A DNA stretch of 37,408 nucleotides from Gammaproteobacteria bacterium. GTDB lineage: Bacteria; Pseudomonadota; Gammaproteobacteria; Arenicellales; Poriferihabitantaceae. The notes beneath the pieces are model-generated. The model ran no database searches and was not told the DNA's origin. It was given only the letters and a program-made list of their open reading frames with translations. This document shows positions 1-7,245 of this stretch, piece by piece. Made by a program: the position numbers and the translations under genes. The stretch's first letter is position 1. Each line of letters begins with the position of its first letter. The stretch is from contig JAPOSW010000102.1 in NCBI GenBank assembly GCA_026709505.1, positions 1-37,408 on the forward strand, read 5' to 3'.

Positions 1-345
1 TTCGCGGCCGGCGGCACGCTGCCCTTGTGCAGCCCGGACTTCACGACCTGGCCGGTCTCGGCGATGCGCCCGATCATCGGCGCGTAGCCCCTCTTGCCCC
101 TGCAGGTGCGCCTTGCAGTCTTCTTCTTCGCATGAACCACCGAGGCATCGATGTCCAGGGTCACCCGGTCCCGGTCCTGCGGGGCTGCCTCCAGCACTTG
201 GCGACTGCCTCCTGCAGGACGTCCCTCGACGACCGGCTCCTGCCGACCCGCTGCAGCCCGGAGCGGGCATCAGCTCGTCGACGGTCTCCCCGAGTCCCAG
301 CCGCCCGGGGAGCGTCGCGGGCACCATGAGGCCTGCCCGGGAAGT
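1..345 (-). pseudogene. IS1380-family transposase remnant
   Basis: Read on the - strand, positions 1 to about 150 encode VTLDIDASVVHAKK, then GKRGYAPMIGRIAETGQ. This is the conserved catalytic-core region of IS1380-family transposases (LDxD followed by a GKRGYxP block). A second stretch at about 230-330 encodes LPGRLGLGETVDEL, which resembles the N-terminal part of the same family, but it lies in another frame and the intervening residues are missing. The remnant therefore has an internal deletion and frameshift and runs off the window edge. The high GC of this piece differs from the AT-richer gene that follows. Family assignment rests on motif recognition only. Confidence 0.7.
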
Positions 346-438
346 GAAATTGTGGCGGCTTTTCGCGACTGAATGGTGTAGAATGTTCATGGCCTTGCTG
401 TTTTGCGCCAACCCTCAGTTAGAAGTGATGATTTACAA

Positions 439-1494
439 ATGAACAGAAATTACTGGGCAATCAGAACGAGTCGAAACACCCCTGAAATAACCAACTTTAT
501 CTTGAAGGAACTCCGCATCGGTCGATTGCGTCAGGGATGGGGTTATCAAGATGATCAAGATCTAGAATTGATCCAGCAGAAATGGGACAAAGGAAAAAAA
601 TTGTCCTCTACACAAAAGGAAGCTAGTCGGCACTGGAGAATGGGTAATGGTTCTATCGATGAAGGCTACATACAAAAGGGGGATTGGATACTGGTTCCAA
701 ACATCCCAGAAAATGGTCGTTTCTCGATCTGCGAAGTTACAGGCGATTATTACTTCAGTAGAGAGGCCCATGAAGATTACGGCCATATCAGGCCGGTCAA
801 AGTATTAACGTCGGAAGGGGTTGTCAACAACCATCAGCTGGTTCACGGCGATCTTCGTCGGAGTCTGCGATGTCGGTCAAGAATGTGGAATATCTACTCG
901 CACCGTGATTCCCTTGAGCAGATTATCGCTGCAGCAGGTAAAGATGTAAATCTCTTGTCGGGTGTAACCCCAGTTGAACGGGCAGAAAACCTCATGGCAC
1001 CGATAATTGAAGATATGAGAGCTTCAGCCAGCAAAGAAATAGCAGACATAATATTCAAAAACATCCGTGCTGAATCGTATGAGTCGGTGTTGCAGACTGC
1101 TCTGGACCGCCTGTTTCAGGTTACGGTGAATCATACCGGAGGAAGCGGTGAACAGGGAGCCGATCTGGATATCGTAATACAGAATCCATTCAAGGGAGAT
1201 GATAGTGCAGACTGGGTTGTTCCGGTTCAGGTTAAGGATTATACCGACACAGTAGGTGAGGGTACGGCGGAACAGCTTGAGCAGGCGTTCGAATCCCGGA
1301 GCAAGGAAGGAAAACAAGTCATTGCGGTAGTACTACTGGTCACGAATGCAACAGCATCACCAGAACTTGAGGAGCGAATGTGCCGACTATCAAAAGAGCA
1401 CGCTATTCCGTTCCTCTATTGCGGTCCAGACGAATCCCGAAAAATCATCGGGGAAGGACTGTTTTTACATGCAATTATGAATCGTACAACTTGA
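439..1494 (+). CDS. Mrr-like restriction endonuclease with N-terminal PUA/EVE-like domain
   Basis: A 351-residue protein starting MNRNYWAIRT. An in-frame TTG lies 12 codons upstream, but the ATG gives the natural N terminus. The C-terminal third carries a PD-(D/E)XK-type core: GADLDIVI at about 240-247, then VPVQVKDY at about 261-268, giving the D...QxK arrangement of Mrr-like nucleases. The N-terminal half has RQGWG near residue 31 and KGDWILVP near 80, a layout seen in PUA/EVE-like modified-base readers fused to nucleases. No methyltransferase is adjacent. This suggests a lone (type IV-like) restriction enzyme that cleaves modified foreign DNA; that role is inferred. The frame is intact, unlike most neighbours. 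Confidence 0.7.
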   Translation: MNRNYWAIRTSRNTPEITNFILKELRIGRLRQGWGYQDDQDLELIQQKWDKGKKLSSTQKEASRHWRMGNGSIDEGYIQKGDWILVPNIPENGRFSICEVTGDYYFSREAHEDYGHIRPVKVLTSEGVVNNHQLVHGDLRRSLRCRSRMWNIYSHRDSLEQIIAAAGKDVNLLSGVTPVERAENLMAPIIEDMRASASKEIADIIFKNIRAESYESVLQTALDRLFQVTVNHTGGSGEQGADLDIVIQNPFKGDDSADWVVPVQVKDYTDTVGEGTAEQLEQAFESRSKEGKQVIAVVLLVTNATASPELEERMCRLSKEHAIPFLYCGPDESRKIIGEGLFLHAIMNRTT

Positions 1495-2039
1495 ACTCCG
1501 AAACTTAAGTGGATAAGATTCGTGCGAAGCAGCGCGAAAAAAGCGTATTAAGACTCGCATTGCTCAAAAAAACAATTCAACAAACGTGTTGAGATTAACG
1601 CCGAACTACGGGTTGCCCATTACCCACAAATAGCGTCACAGCAAAGGGGCAGGGCTCGTGTCATTCCGGTCGCCGGCATCATCATCCTTGAACGGAGAAT
1701 GTACAAATGCACGAAATTTGTCAGACACGTCTTTTTCGTCAATAGTGGTTAATTCGTTACCTGGGATTGTTAACCGATCTTCTGGAAAATTCTTGTAACT
1801 GTCGTCCTCCAGCAGTTCAGAGTACCCGAAAATATGTATGCGATTCCCTGAACCCGGATCGCCCTTGGCCTCGATTGTCTTTTTGGTTCGCCGTTGTGCT
1901 GCTTTTTTAAAGTCTTTCGCATCATCGCACAGTTACTCGTTGTATTCAGCAAAAACCCTTGGTGTAAACCACAATTCTCCGATATCGACTTTGTCGAGTA
2001 GTTCCGAGAAACCCCGGCAATGATCTTGATCTGGGTGTG

Positions 2040-2813
2040 TCAGCACAAATGCGGATAAATTTGGTCGTCCATTCGGCCTTCTCCTTTGAGCCGTTTTAAC
2101 AGCTCAATTGCTTCCAGGTTATCGGTTGCTTTGGTTGCTTCATGGCGACCTTCGTTCAGTGCTTCCGGTTGGCCAAAGTACCTTACATTTCTCCGAACAG
2201 GTTGTTGTAGTACTCCCTGTCCACCACTGTCGGGTCCTCTGTCGGTATCGGTTTCCCCAGGTAGTCCGTCAGTCGTTCCATCACCAGTTCCCTCATCCCG
2301 CTGGGGTTGGTCTTGTTCATCCCTTGTCTCTCCAGCTGGTTCTGCAGCTCCATCGCGTTCTCCACCGCGTACTCCAGTATCGCGTCCACCCCCTGTTGGC
2401 CCTCCGTCACTAGCACCTTCTCCAGGTATCCCGGGTTCTGTTCCCGGATCGTCTTTTGGAGTACGTCCTCCATCATCTCTGGGCTCATTTCCAGCATTTA
2501 GTTTCTCCAGGGCACGACGTCGCGCCTCTTCATTTCGTTGATAGATTTCTTCGACTTCCTGTTCGGTATTCATTCCTTCGGTATCTTGACCGGGCATATT
2601 TCGGATCATGGAGTAAAACATTTTCAGGTAAGGTCGGATGCCTCCGCCGACCTCGCCAATCATAAATTGGGCATAGTTGACAAAGTCCTTATCGCCTTTG
2701 TTGACAAATTCCTGGGACAGATTGACCCCAGCGGTCATAATTTCCGCATCCAGTCGTTCCGGTTGTGCATTTATATCCGTTTTAGAAAACAGGATACTGT
2801 CATCGTCTAACAC
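2040..2813 (-). pseudogene. Fragment of a mobile-element polyvalent protein (LPD to methylase/helicase N-terminus)
   Basis: An open frame of 257 codons from a GTG. Residues about 20-70 contain AEIMTAGVNLSQEF and GGGIRPYLKMFYSMIRNMPG, which I recognise as a large-polyvalent-protein-associated domain found in giant plasmid and ICE proteins. A Gly/Asp/Pro/Arg-rich linker follows (about 105-205). Then comes ATKATDNLEAIELLKRLKGE, the usual start of the methylase/helicase module of these proteins. Homology stops at about 2068, after which the frame runs into the MBL gene. It has no natural start or end, so it is an internal fragment of a multi-kilobase gene. The linker DNA also encodes another ORF. 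Confidence 0.6.
2183..2497 (-). CDS. Nested ORF in the linker of the polyvalent-protein fragment
   Basis: A 104-residue ORF lies wholly inside the polyvalent-protein frame, in a different reading frame on the same strand. It starts MLEMSPEMMEDVLQ at an ATG preceded by GGAG with 7 bases between, a textbook ribosome-binding site. The residue composition is balanced and predicts helices (YLEKVLVTEGQQGVDAILEY, MRELVMERLTDYL), whereas the host frame here is low-complexity Gly/Asp/Pro. I do not recognise a family. It may be a real overprinted gene or a chance ORF favoured by the linker's codon pattern. The ribosome-binding site and natural composition make the first option worth testing. Confidence 0.4.
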   Translation of the reverse strand: MLEMSPEMMEDVLQKTIREQNPGYLEKVLVTEGQQGVDAILEYAVENAMELQNQLERQGMNKTNPSGMRELVMERLTDYLGKPIPTEDPTVVDREYYNNLFGEM

Positions 2814-3032
2814 CGGATCATTACCTTAGGCAACCGCTTTGACAGTTCATAGACAACCGCCCAGCTAGCATCAGTATCGTCGTCAGATTTCTCAAGATGG
2901 TTGAGGTCGACTTGTAGATATGTCTCGGAATCGACAATAATTGTTGTACTGTCGCCGTTTCCTACAGGCCAGAAGGCCATTCCACGTTCAGGAAGTTAAA
3001 GGTCATAATTCATGCTCCATTAAGTTTTTGAT

Positions 3033-3400
3033 TTAGTTTCTAGCAAGATCCATGCAAAGCCATCTAGAACGCAGACCGACAGTTTTTCGATTATGCAACA
3101 GCATCGTGCACACTGTGTGATAACCCCATCTCCATGGCATCTCATAAACAAAGAATTGCCATCTAAGGGTGGGCCGCATTCTTAGAACCATGATGTGGGC
3201 ACTCAGGACGTCGGAACATAGATTTTTCCAATCAATTTGGTAATGGTATCCCAACAGTCATTCTCCGTGTCTCCCGTTATCAGGTAGGAAAATCCATCCC
3301 TACCAATTCCAAAAGTGTGAGAAACTATGTTACAGATGTTTGAGTGATCCATGTCTTCACCATAGGAGTTTCCCACGCTATATTTCTGGATTTATAGTAC
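3033..3400 (-). pseudogene. C-terminal remnant of an MBL-fold hydrolase
   Basis: Pieces in several frames on the - strand read GFSYLITGDTENDCWDTITK, then SDVLSA, then PHHGSKNAAHP. Together they match the C-terminal half of ComEC-like metallo-beta-lactamase hydrolases (LxTGDxE, then the HHGS motif). At least two frameshifts and several stops separate them, so it cannot make a protein. It lies upstream of, and is complementary to, the N-terminal and middle pieces at 1636-2980. Confidence 0.55.
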
Positions 3401-3593
3401 CCGATATTTCCATAAATTTATCGAAAGGGTTGGCTTTTTCTGCTTCCGGCGGAGCAAAAGGTTGCCTTTCTGGTTTAGGAATCCAATATTTGAGGTTTGC
3501 TAGGGGGGTAAATTGTCTCATGCCCACAAACTTGTGCAGAAAACACTTGCCTGCCAGTCCAGATCGGCCAGAGTGAACGACTAGGAAGCTGGT
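3378..3593 (-). pseudogene. Unidentified short ORF, probably a gene remnant
   Basis: An open frame of 71 codons without a good start. It reads VVHSGRSGLAGKC, then MRQFTPLANLKYWIPKPE and QPFAPPEAEKANPFDKF. The composition looks coding, but the frame overlaps the end of the upstream membrane-protein gene by 13 bases and begins directly after a stop. The first internal ATG (3521) would give only 47 residues. I do not recognise the family. It may be the lost middle gene of the operon that ends in the MBL hydrolase. Confidence 0.3.
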
Positions 3594-4036
3594 TCAGACA
3601 GGGATGACAATATGTTTAGGATGTCCACTCCCATCAATTGAATTCCGATAGCAACAATAATGAGAAACAGAGTATTGATAGCCGTTGCTATAATCCCAAA
3701 ACCAATCTGTTTCCATACAGATGTCTTGTTGCCAACTTCCGTTGCAGCCTGCTCTATACGAGCTACAATCGCCTCTCTCTCAATTCCCGGTCTTTCTTTC
3801 TCAACAGTTTTATTCGCGAAGGCTATCAATATATCTCTTGCGTCTTTTCGATACCGTTCAATCTGGTCTTTTGTTGCAGCAATCTCGGCAAACATCTCAA
3901 TATTGGCAGAATTATCTTCAACTTTAGAGTTTAATGTCCAGACCTTCTTGTGCCTCTCATACAGGGCATAAGCTGTCAGAGCTTCAATATCGCCATCATC
4001 AACACCGAGAATATCGTATACGGATTCCTCTTTCAT
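3581..4036 (-). CDS. Membrane-anchored protein of unknown function
   Basis: A 151-residue protein starting MKEESVYDILGVDDGD. Residues 1-110 are charged and mostly helical, with a possible coiled coil around EIAATKDQIERYRKDARDIL. A single C-terminal hydrophobic segment follows (about 117-140, IIATAINTLFLIIVAIGIQL), so the soluble part probably faces the cytoplasm with a tail anchor. It follows a 64-codon gene by 4 bp, and broken genes lie downstream. I do not recognise a named family. The intact frame among decayed neighbours suggests recent or continuing function, perhaps as the survivor of an operon that once included an MBL hydrolase. Confidence 0.6.
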   Translation of the reverse strand: MKEESVYDILGVDDGDIEALTAYALYERHKKVWTLNSKVEDNSANIEMFAEIAATKDQIERYRKDARDILIAFANKTVEKERPGIEREAIVARIEQAATEVGNKTSVWKQIGFGIIATAINTLFLIIVAIGIQLMGVDILNILSSLSEPAS

Positions 4037-4040
4037 ACCA

Positions 4041-4235
4041 TTACACTGATACTCCGTAATCTTTCATTTTTAGCTCATCGGCTGCAGCTTTTTTGGCCGC
4101 AAGAAAGGTTTCTCGACTGATCGTGATAATTTCTCCACCTGAGGGAGAAAGTTGCGTTGAGATAGCAATTGGCACTTTATCAAGATCGTTATGAATTCGA
4201 TAAAATTTTTTTGATTTTACTGATTTGGTTGACAT
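4041..4235 (-). CDS. Small protein of unknown function
   Basis: A 64-residue, basic, lysine-rich protein, MSTKSVKSKKFYRIHNDLDK to LKMKDYGVSV. It is the first gene of the two-gene unit, with a 4 bp gap to the membrane-protein gene. There is no signal peptide or membrane segment. The upstream 30 bases on the - strand are AT-rich and lead into the MITE-like repeat at 4272-4380, which may hold the promoter. Family unknown. Confidence 0.5.
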   Translation of the reverse strand: MSTKSVKSKKFYRIHNDLDKVPIAISTQLSPSGGEIITISRETFLAAKKAAADELKMKDYGVSV

Positions 4236-4271
4236 GGTATTTTTCTAAAGCAGTATTACTCAATATGTATC

Positions 4272-4380
4272 CCCTAATCCTTATATGGAGTTCCCTGTAT
4301 TATACGCAACGCTAGCTCCTCAAAAACGATACCAGATAAGATATCTGGGCACTTTCATATTTTCTATTTGTGGATTAGGG
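4272..4380. repeat. MITE-like element, copy A
   Basis: About 109 bp bounded by a perfect 9 bp inverted repeat, CCCTAATCC at 4272-4280 and GGATTAGGG at 4372-4380. The right 34 bp (4347-4380) recur in inverted orientation at 8327-8358 with 30 of 32 positions matching. There is no ORF inside. It looks like a non-autonomous mobile repeat; the cognate transposase is not visible in the window. Confidence 0.45.
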
Positions 4381-4385
4381 ATATC

Positions 4386-4556
4386 TATTCGACATAATTA
4401 ATTGACGATTGATTTGTTATTGTAGTTTAATTTTATTTCGTTTTGACAAGCAATTCCAGATATGATTTAGAGTAGTTTTCTTGTACTTCTTTCCTAGTTT
4501 GTACACTTGAAATCTGGAAATGCAGGGATCAAGTAGATTTACAGCAAGTGTTTAGC
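4386..4556. other. AT-rich non-coding stretch with a possible + strand promoter
   Basis: No gene is visible. TTGACA at 4443-4448 and TTTAGA at 4466-4471 are 17 bp apart on the + strand and would make a fair sigma-70 promoter. No intact + strand gene follows before 5448, so it may be a relic of a lost gene. Confidence 0.3.
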
Positions 4557-4607
4557 CTACATGCATTTCATTTCAATCCCCCAGTTCAAGTCCGAAGTGC
4601 AACACTG

Positions 4608-4652
4608 CCCCTGTCTGTCCATGAAGGCTACGCCTTCATGGACAGACAGGGG
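4608..4652. repeat. Perfect 21 bp inverted repeat with 3-base loop
   Basis: Arms of 21 bp, starting CCCCTGTCTG and ending ACAGACAGGGG, pair perfectly around the loop TAC. It lies at the edge of the IS30 remnant. There is no T-run on either side, so it does not look like an ordinary terminator. It could be the scar of an inverted duplication or a mobile-element end. Confidence 0.7.
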
Positions 4653-4823
4653 AAAACCGTGGGCGCGAAGCGTTTGTTCAATTCCGAAGCGGCGACAGTC
4701 TCGACTTTCCGGCACTGCAAGGGCCGGTGCAGGACCTGCAGACGCATGCATCATCGCCTGCTGGTAGCGGGCGCAGCCCGGGACCGGTCCGGCCAGGGAA
4801 TCAGGGCGAGGGCAGGACTTCGT

Positions 4824-4957
4824 GAAGACCTCGAATGGCGTGAGGCAGCCCAGCACCTTGCGGGGGCGGCGATTCAGGCGATCCTCGACCTGACGCACCT
4901 GCTCCGCCGTGACCCGGGTCAGGCTGGTGCCCTTCGGAAATGGCGCACCAGCCCCCG
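4824..4957 (-). pseudogene. IS30-family transposase C-terminal remnant
   Basis: The - strand encodes FPKGTSLTRVTAEQV, then DRLNRRPRKVLGCLTPFEVF. This is the conserved C-terminal end of IS30-family transposases (FPKGT, then LNxRPRKxLGxxTPxEVF). Everything upstream of FPKGT is lost and is replaced abruptly by the secreted-protein gene, so the joint at about 4945-4957 marks an insertion followed by deletion. The tail continues toward about 4660 without recognisable coding. Confidence 0.7.
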
Positions 4958-5248
4958 CTGTCGAGTGCATTCTTCCCAATGTCAAAGTATTCGACCATGT
5001 AGGGCAGACTTACGTGCTCAGCGTTCAGCAAGCTATTCGTGGTCGCCGAGTCAATGACCGGTTGGGTATTGACGGAACAAGACAACTCCCATTCCCGGTT
5101 GGCATTAAAGGTGGAGGGGATCGAAACCGGGGCAGGGGAACCAAACCCGACAGTAATCGTGCAGGTGGCCTGCGCTGTCACTGGCGTGGACAGCACGGCT
5201 AGCAGCAACAGGGCTGTTAATTTACGAGGGGGAGGGGGTGAACTTCAT
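4957..5248 (-). pseudogene. Truncated secreted protein, paralogue of 13410-14077
   Basis: The - strand holds ATG (5246-5248), then MKFT and a tract of five C, one T and five C. This tract is one base short of the 12 needed to enter the frame that follows: RKLTALLLLAVLSTPVTAQA, a signal peptide, and then a mature part with PSTFNANREWELSCSV. The paralogue at 13410-14077 has the same leader, a same-position C tract of 12 and a similar GNHEWEVNYTV segment. Here the first start codon is also changed to ATC, and the gene is cut at about 4957 by the IS30 remnant. It is dead in this sequence. Confidence 0.55.
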
Positions 5249-5388
5249 TAGTCGTTTGATGGTCTTCTCCAAATCGGAATGATGTTCAGGCATGCAGCAA
5301 GACTTGCTACTCACGAGCATTTTAACAGCTTCTCTCCCTGAAAACGGGTAGATTTTCAAATTGATCCGCTACCGCAAATTGTGTACAT

Positions 5389-5434
5389 TTGACATATCTG
5401 TTGCTGATTGTCATAATAATCAGCAACAGATATG
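5389..5434 (+). promoter_or_regulatory. Sigma-70 promoter embedded in a 17 bp palindrome
   Basis: TTGACA (5389-5394) and CATAAT (5412-5417) are 17 bp apart, a near-consensus promoter. The same DNA forms a perfect inverted repeat with 17 bp arms (5393-5409 and 5418-5434) around an 8-base spacer. Transcription would start inside the right arm, so the palindrome acts as DNA, most simply as an operator. The ATPase gene starts at 5448. A related copy lies at 9325-9370. Confidence 0.6.
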
Positions 5435-5447
5435 TTGATTCTTATAA

Positions 5448-6596
5448 ATGTCGCATCCTCATGTACCACGCCGTCTGCAAATAGAGAAAATTCTCTCAAG
5501 CAAGTCCTGCTTTCTCTTCGGTCCCCGTCAGACCGGCAAGTCTACGCTGATTCGGGAGCAGCTTGCAGGGTGTATGGTTTACGATCTGCTCGATCAGTCC
5601 CTGTTTTTGCGCCTGTCTCGCAACCCGGCTTTGATCCGTGAAGCACTGACTCCTGAAACATCCCTTGTCGTTATCGACGAAATCCAGAAATTCCCTGAAC
5701 TTCTGAACGAAGTGCATTTGATGATCGAGCAGCATGGGGTACGGTTTCTGCTCACCGGGTCCAGTGCCCGCAGTCTGCGCCGCAAGGGGGTGAATCTGCT
5801 TGGTGGACGGGCCCGGTCACGTGTTCTGCACCCGTTTACCCGGCAAGAGTTGGGCGCACGATTCGACCTGGCTCGCGCTCTGGAGTATGGTTTGCTGCCG
5901 CCAATCTACTTTTCCGACAATCCCGACGAAGACCTTGCGGCCTATGCGGGCGATTATCTGAAGGAGGAGGTCGCGGCAGAGGCCGTGGTGCGCAATGTCG
6001 GGGCATTCAGCCGCTTTCTTGGCATTGCTGCTCTGGAACATGGTCGAATGGTCAATTTTGCCCATATTGCGAACGATGCTCAAGTACCCGCGTCGACGGC
6101 GAGAGCCTACTATGACATTCTCAAGGATACCTTCATCGCCCGTGAGGTTCCGGCTGTCACAGAGACCCGGAAGAGAAAGGCGATATCCACATCAAAATAC
6201 TACCTGTTCGACATCGGCTTGGCGAGACACCTGCAAGGTCGCAGGGGACTGGCTCTAGGCACACCCGAATACGGAGAATGTTTCGAGAGCTTCATCTATC
6301 AGGAACTCGCGGCCTACTGCAGCTACAACCAGCTCGACCCGCCGGGCTACTGGCGGTCGAAATCCGGGCTTGAGGTGGATTTCGTGTTTCAAGGTCTTGC
6401 TGTAGAAGTGAAGGCAAAGTCCAACATCGGCATTCGTGACATGCGCGGCCTTGCGGCACTTCGGGAGGAGGGCATCACCCAACGTCATTTGCTGATATGC
6501 ATGGAACCAGTGCAGCGTCTGGTCGAAGGTATCGAGGTAATGCCCTGGGAATTTTTTCTGGATGAGCTTTGGCTGGGTGGTTTGATTGGCGAGTGA
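5448..6596 (+). CDS. ATP-binding protein, AAA_14 plus DUF4143
   Basis: A 382-residue protein. The Walker A motif is GPRQTGKST at residues 25-33. The Walker B motif is LVVIDEIQ at 73-80, followed by FLLTGSSAR. The C-terminal DUF4143 domain ends with GLEVDFVFQGLAVEVKAKS, a nuclease-fold-like EVDF...EVK pair. Length and layout match the widespread AAA_14/DUF4143 family, whose exact role is not settled; members are common in genomic islands and symbiont genomes. The ATG lies 13 bases after a palindromic promoter, so autoregulation or control by a dimeric repressor is likely. It stands alone, with no partner gene in the same direction. Confidence 0.85.
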   Translation: MSHPHVPRRLQIEKILSSKSCFLFGPRQTGKSTLIREQLAGCMVYDLLDQSLFLRLSRNPALIREALTPETSLVVIDEIQKFPELLNEVHLMIEQHGVRFLLTGSSARSLRRKGVNLLGGRARSRVLHPFTRQELGARFDLARALEYGLLPPIYFSDNPDEDLAAYAGDYLKEEVAAEAVVRNVGAFSRFLGIAALEHGRMVNFAHIANDAQVPASTARAYYDILKDTFIAREVPAVTETRKRKAISTSKYYLFDIGLARHLQGRRGLALGTPEYGECFESFIYQELAAYCSYNQLDPPGYWRSKSGLEVDFVFQGLAVEVKAKSNIGIRDMRGLAALREEGITQRHLLICMEPVQRLVEGIEVMPWEFFLDELWLGGLIGE

Positions 6597-6711
6597 ATAT
6601 GTGCTCTGCAAATCAAACGGGAACTAATGAGGCTTGCATGTCAAATTACCATCATATGGCAAAAAGGGCATCACGTACCTAATCGCATGATCTTGTTCGG
6701 GAGCTGTATCG

Positions 6712-7191
6712 TCAGACAAAATACACAACCTCCTTCAAGTCTAGGGCCGCAATTTGTTTAAGGACGCCATCTGGTGCGTCTCTCCCATGTACTCTGGAAA
6801 CTGGTCGATCAGGATGTCTTCGCTTGAACAAGACATACTGTATTTGTCCATTTTCCAGAAACTGCAGCCCTACGTGTGAACTACTGTCGCCTTTCCAGGT
6901 AGCGCGAAGGTTGCCATTTTCGAGAAGAACAAGCTGACCGAGACGCATGCACAGGTTGTTTTTGATGAAATTTTGAAAAGTTTCTCTTGATCCGGAATTA
7001 AGAGAATATCCATCATTGTACGCTAGCTCCATCAATTCCAGGATTCGATCATCGTAAGCCTTAAAAGTCTCAAATAAAGGTAGATGCTCGCCTCCTATCA
7101 GGGGTGAGCGTTTAAACGGAAACTCATGATTATTAGTCAAGCGTGAAGTTCCACTTAAAATTGAGGACAAATGTTGAGCAAAGATTATCAA
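6712..7191 (-). CDS. Hypothetical protein, homologous to the gene at 31373-31921
   Basis: A 159-residue protein. Its C-terminal half, LGQLVLLENGNLRATWKGD, then HVGLQFLENGQIQYVLFKRR and LKQIAALDLKEVVYF, aligns with ALFLSDDGAYAAIWRNE, LNIKFLGGDIVEYVLLGR and LITGKDLKPLL of the 31373-31921 protein. I recall this family as half of a common two-gene hypothetical pair in genomic islands. The partner type (as at 30957-31376) is not adjacent here, so this is an orphan copy. There is no membrane segment. The first residues (MIIFAQHLSS) may be upstream of the true start, and the N-terminal half differs from the other copy. Confidence 0.5.
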   Translation of the reverse strand: MIIFAQHLSSILSGTSRLTNNHEFPFKRSPLIGGEHLPLFETFKAYDDRILELMELAYNDGYSLNSGSRETFQNFIKNNLCMRLGQLVLLENGNLRATWKGDSSSHVGLQFLENGQIQYVLFKRRHPDRPVSRVHGRDAPDGVLKQIAALDLKEVVYFV

Positions 7192-7245
7192 TCAAAATGA
7201 CGATGCGTGGCGGTCGTTCGGCATTTCAATATCTGAGAGAGGAAA

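Larger units (their letters stand above)
1636..2980 (-). pseudogene. Metallo-beta-lactamase-fold hydrolase, interrupted
   Basis: Two separated pieces on the - strand look like one gene. The N-terminal piece (2980 down to about 2822) starts MAFWPVGNGDST, the ComEC-like 'GxGDS' opening of small MBL-fold hydrolases. The middle piece (about 2067 to 1636) starts AFVLTHPDQDHCRG, with the THxDxDH metal-binding motif, and ends near GDRNDTS. About 750 bp of unrelated sequence (the polyvalent-protein fragment) separates them, just before the metal-binding motif. A further in-frame TAA lies at 1933-1935. The usual C-terminal HHGS region is absent here but occurs upstream at 3033-3400. An alternative start at 3006 (MTFNFLNVE) runs in another frame. 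The gene is dead. Confidence 0.65.

Noticed and set aside
2086-2541. + strand frame of 151 codons over the polyvalent fragment
   Set aside because: Ser/Pro-rich antisense shadow of the two - strand frames, with no ribosome-binding site.
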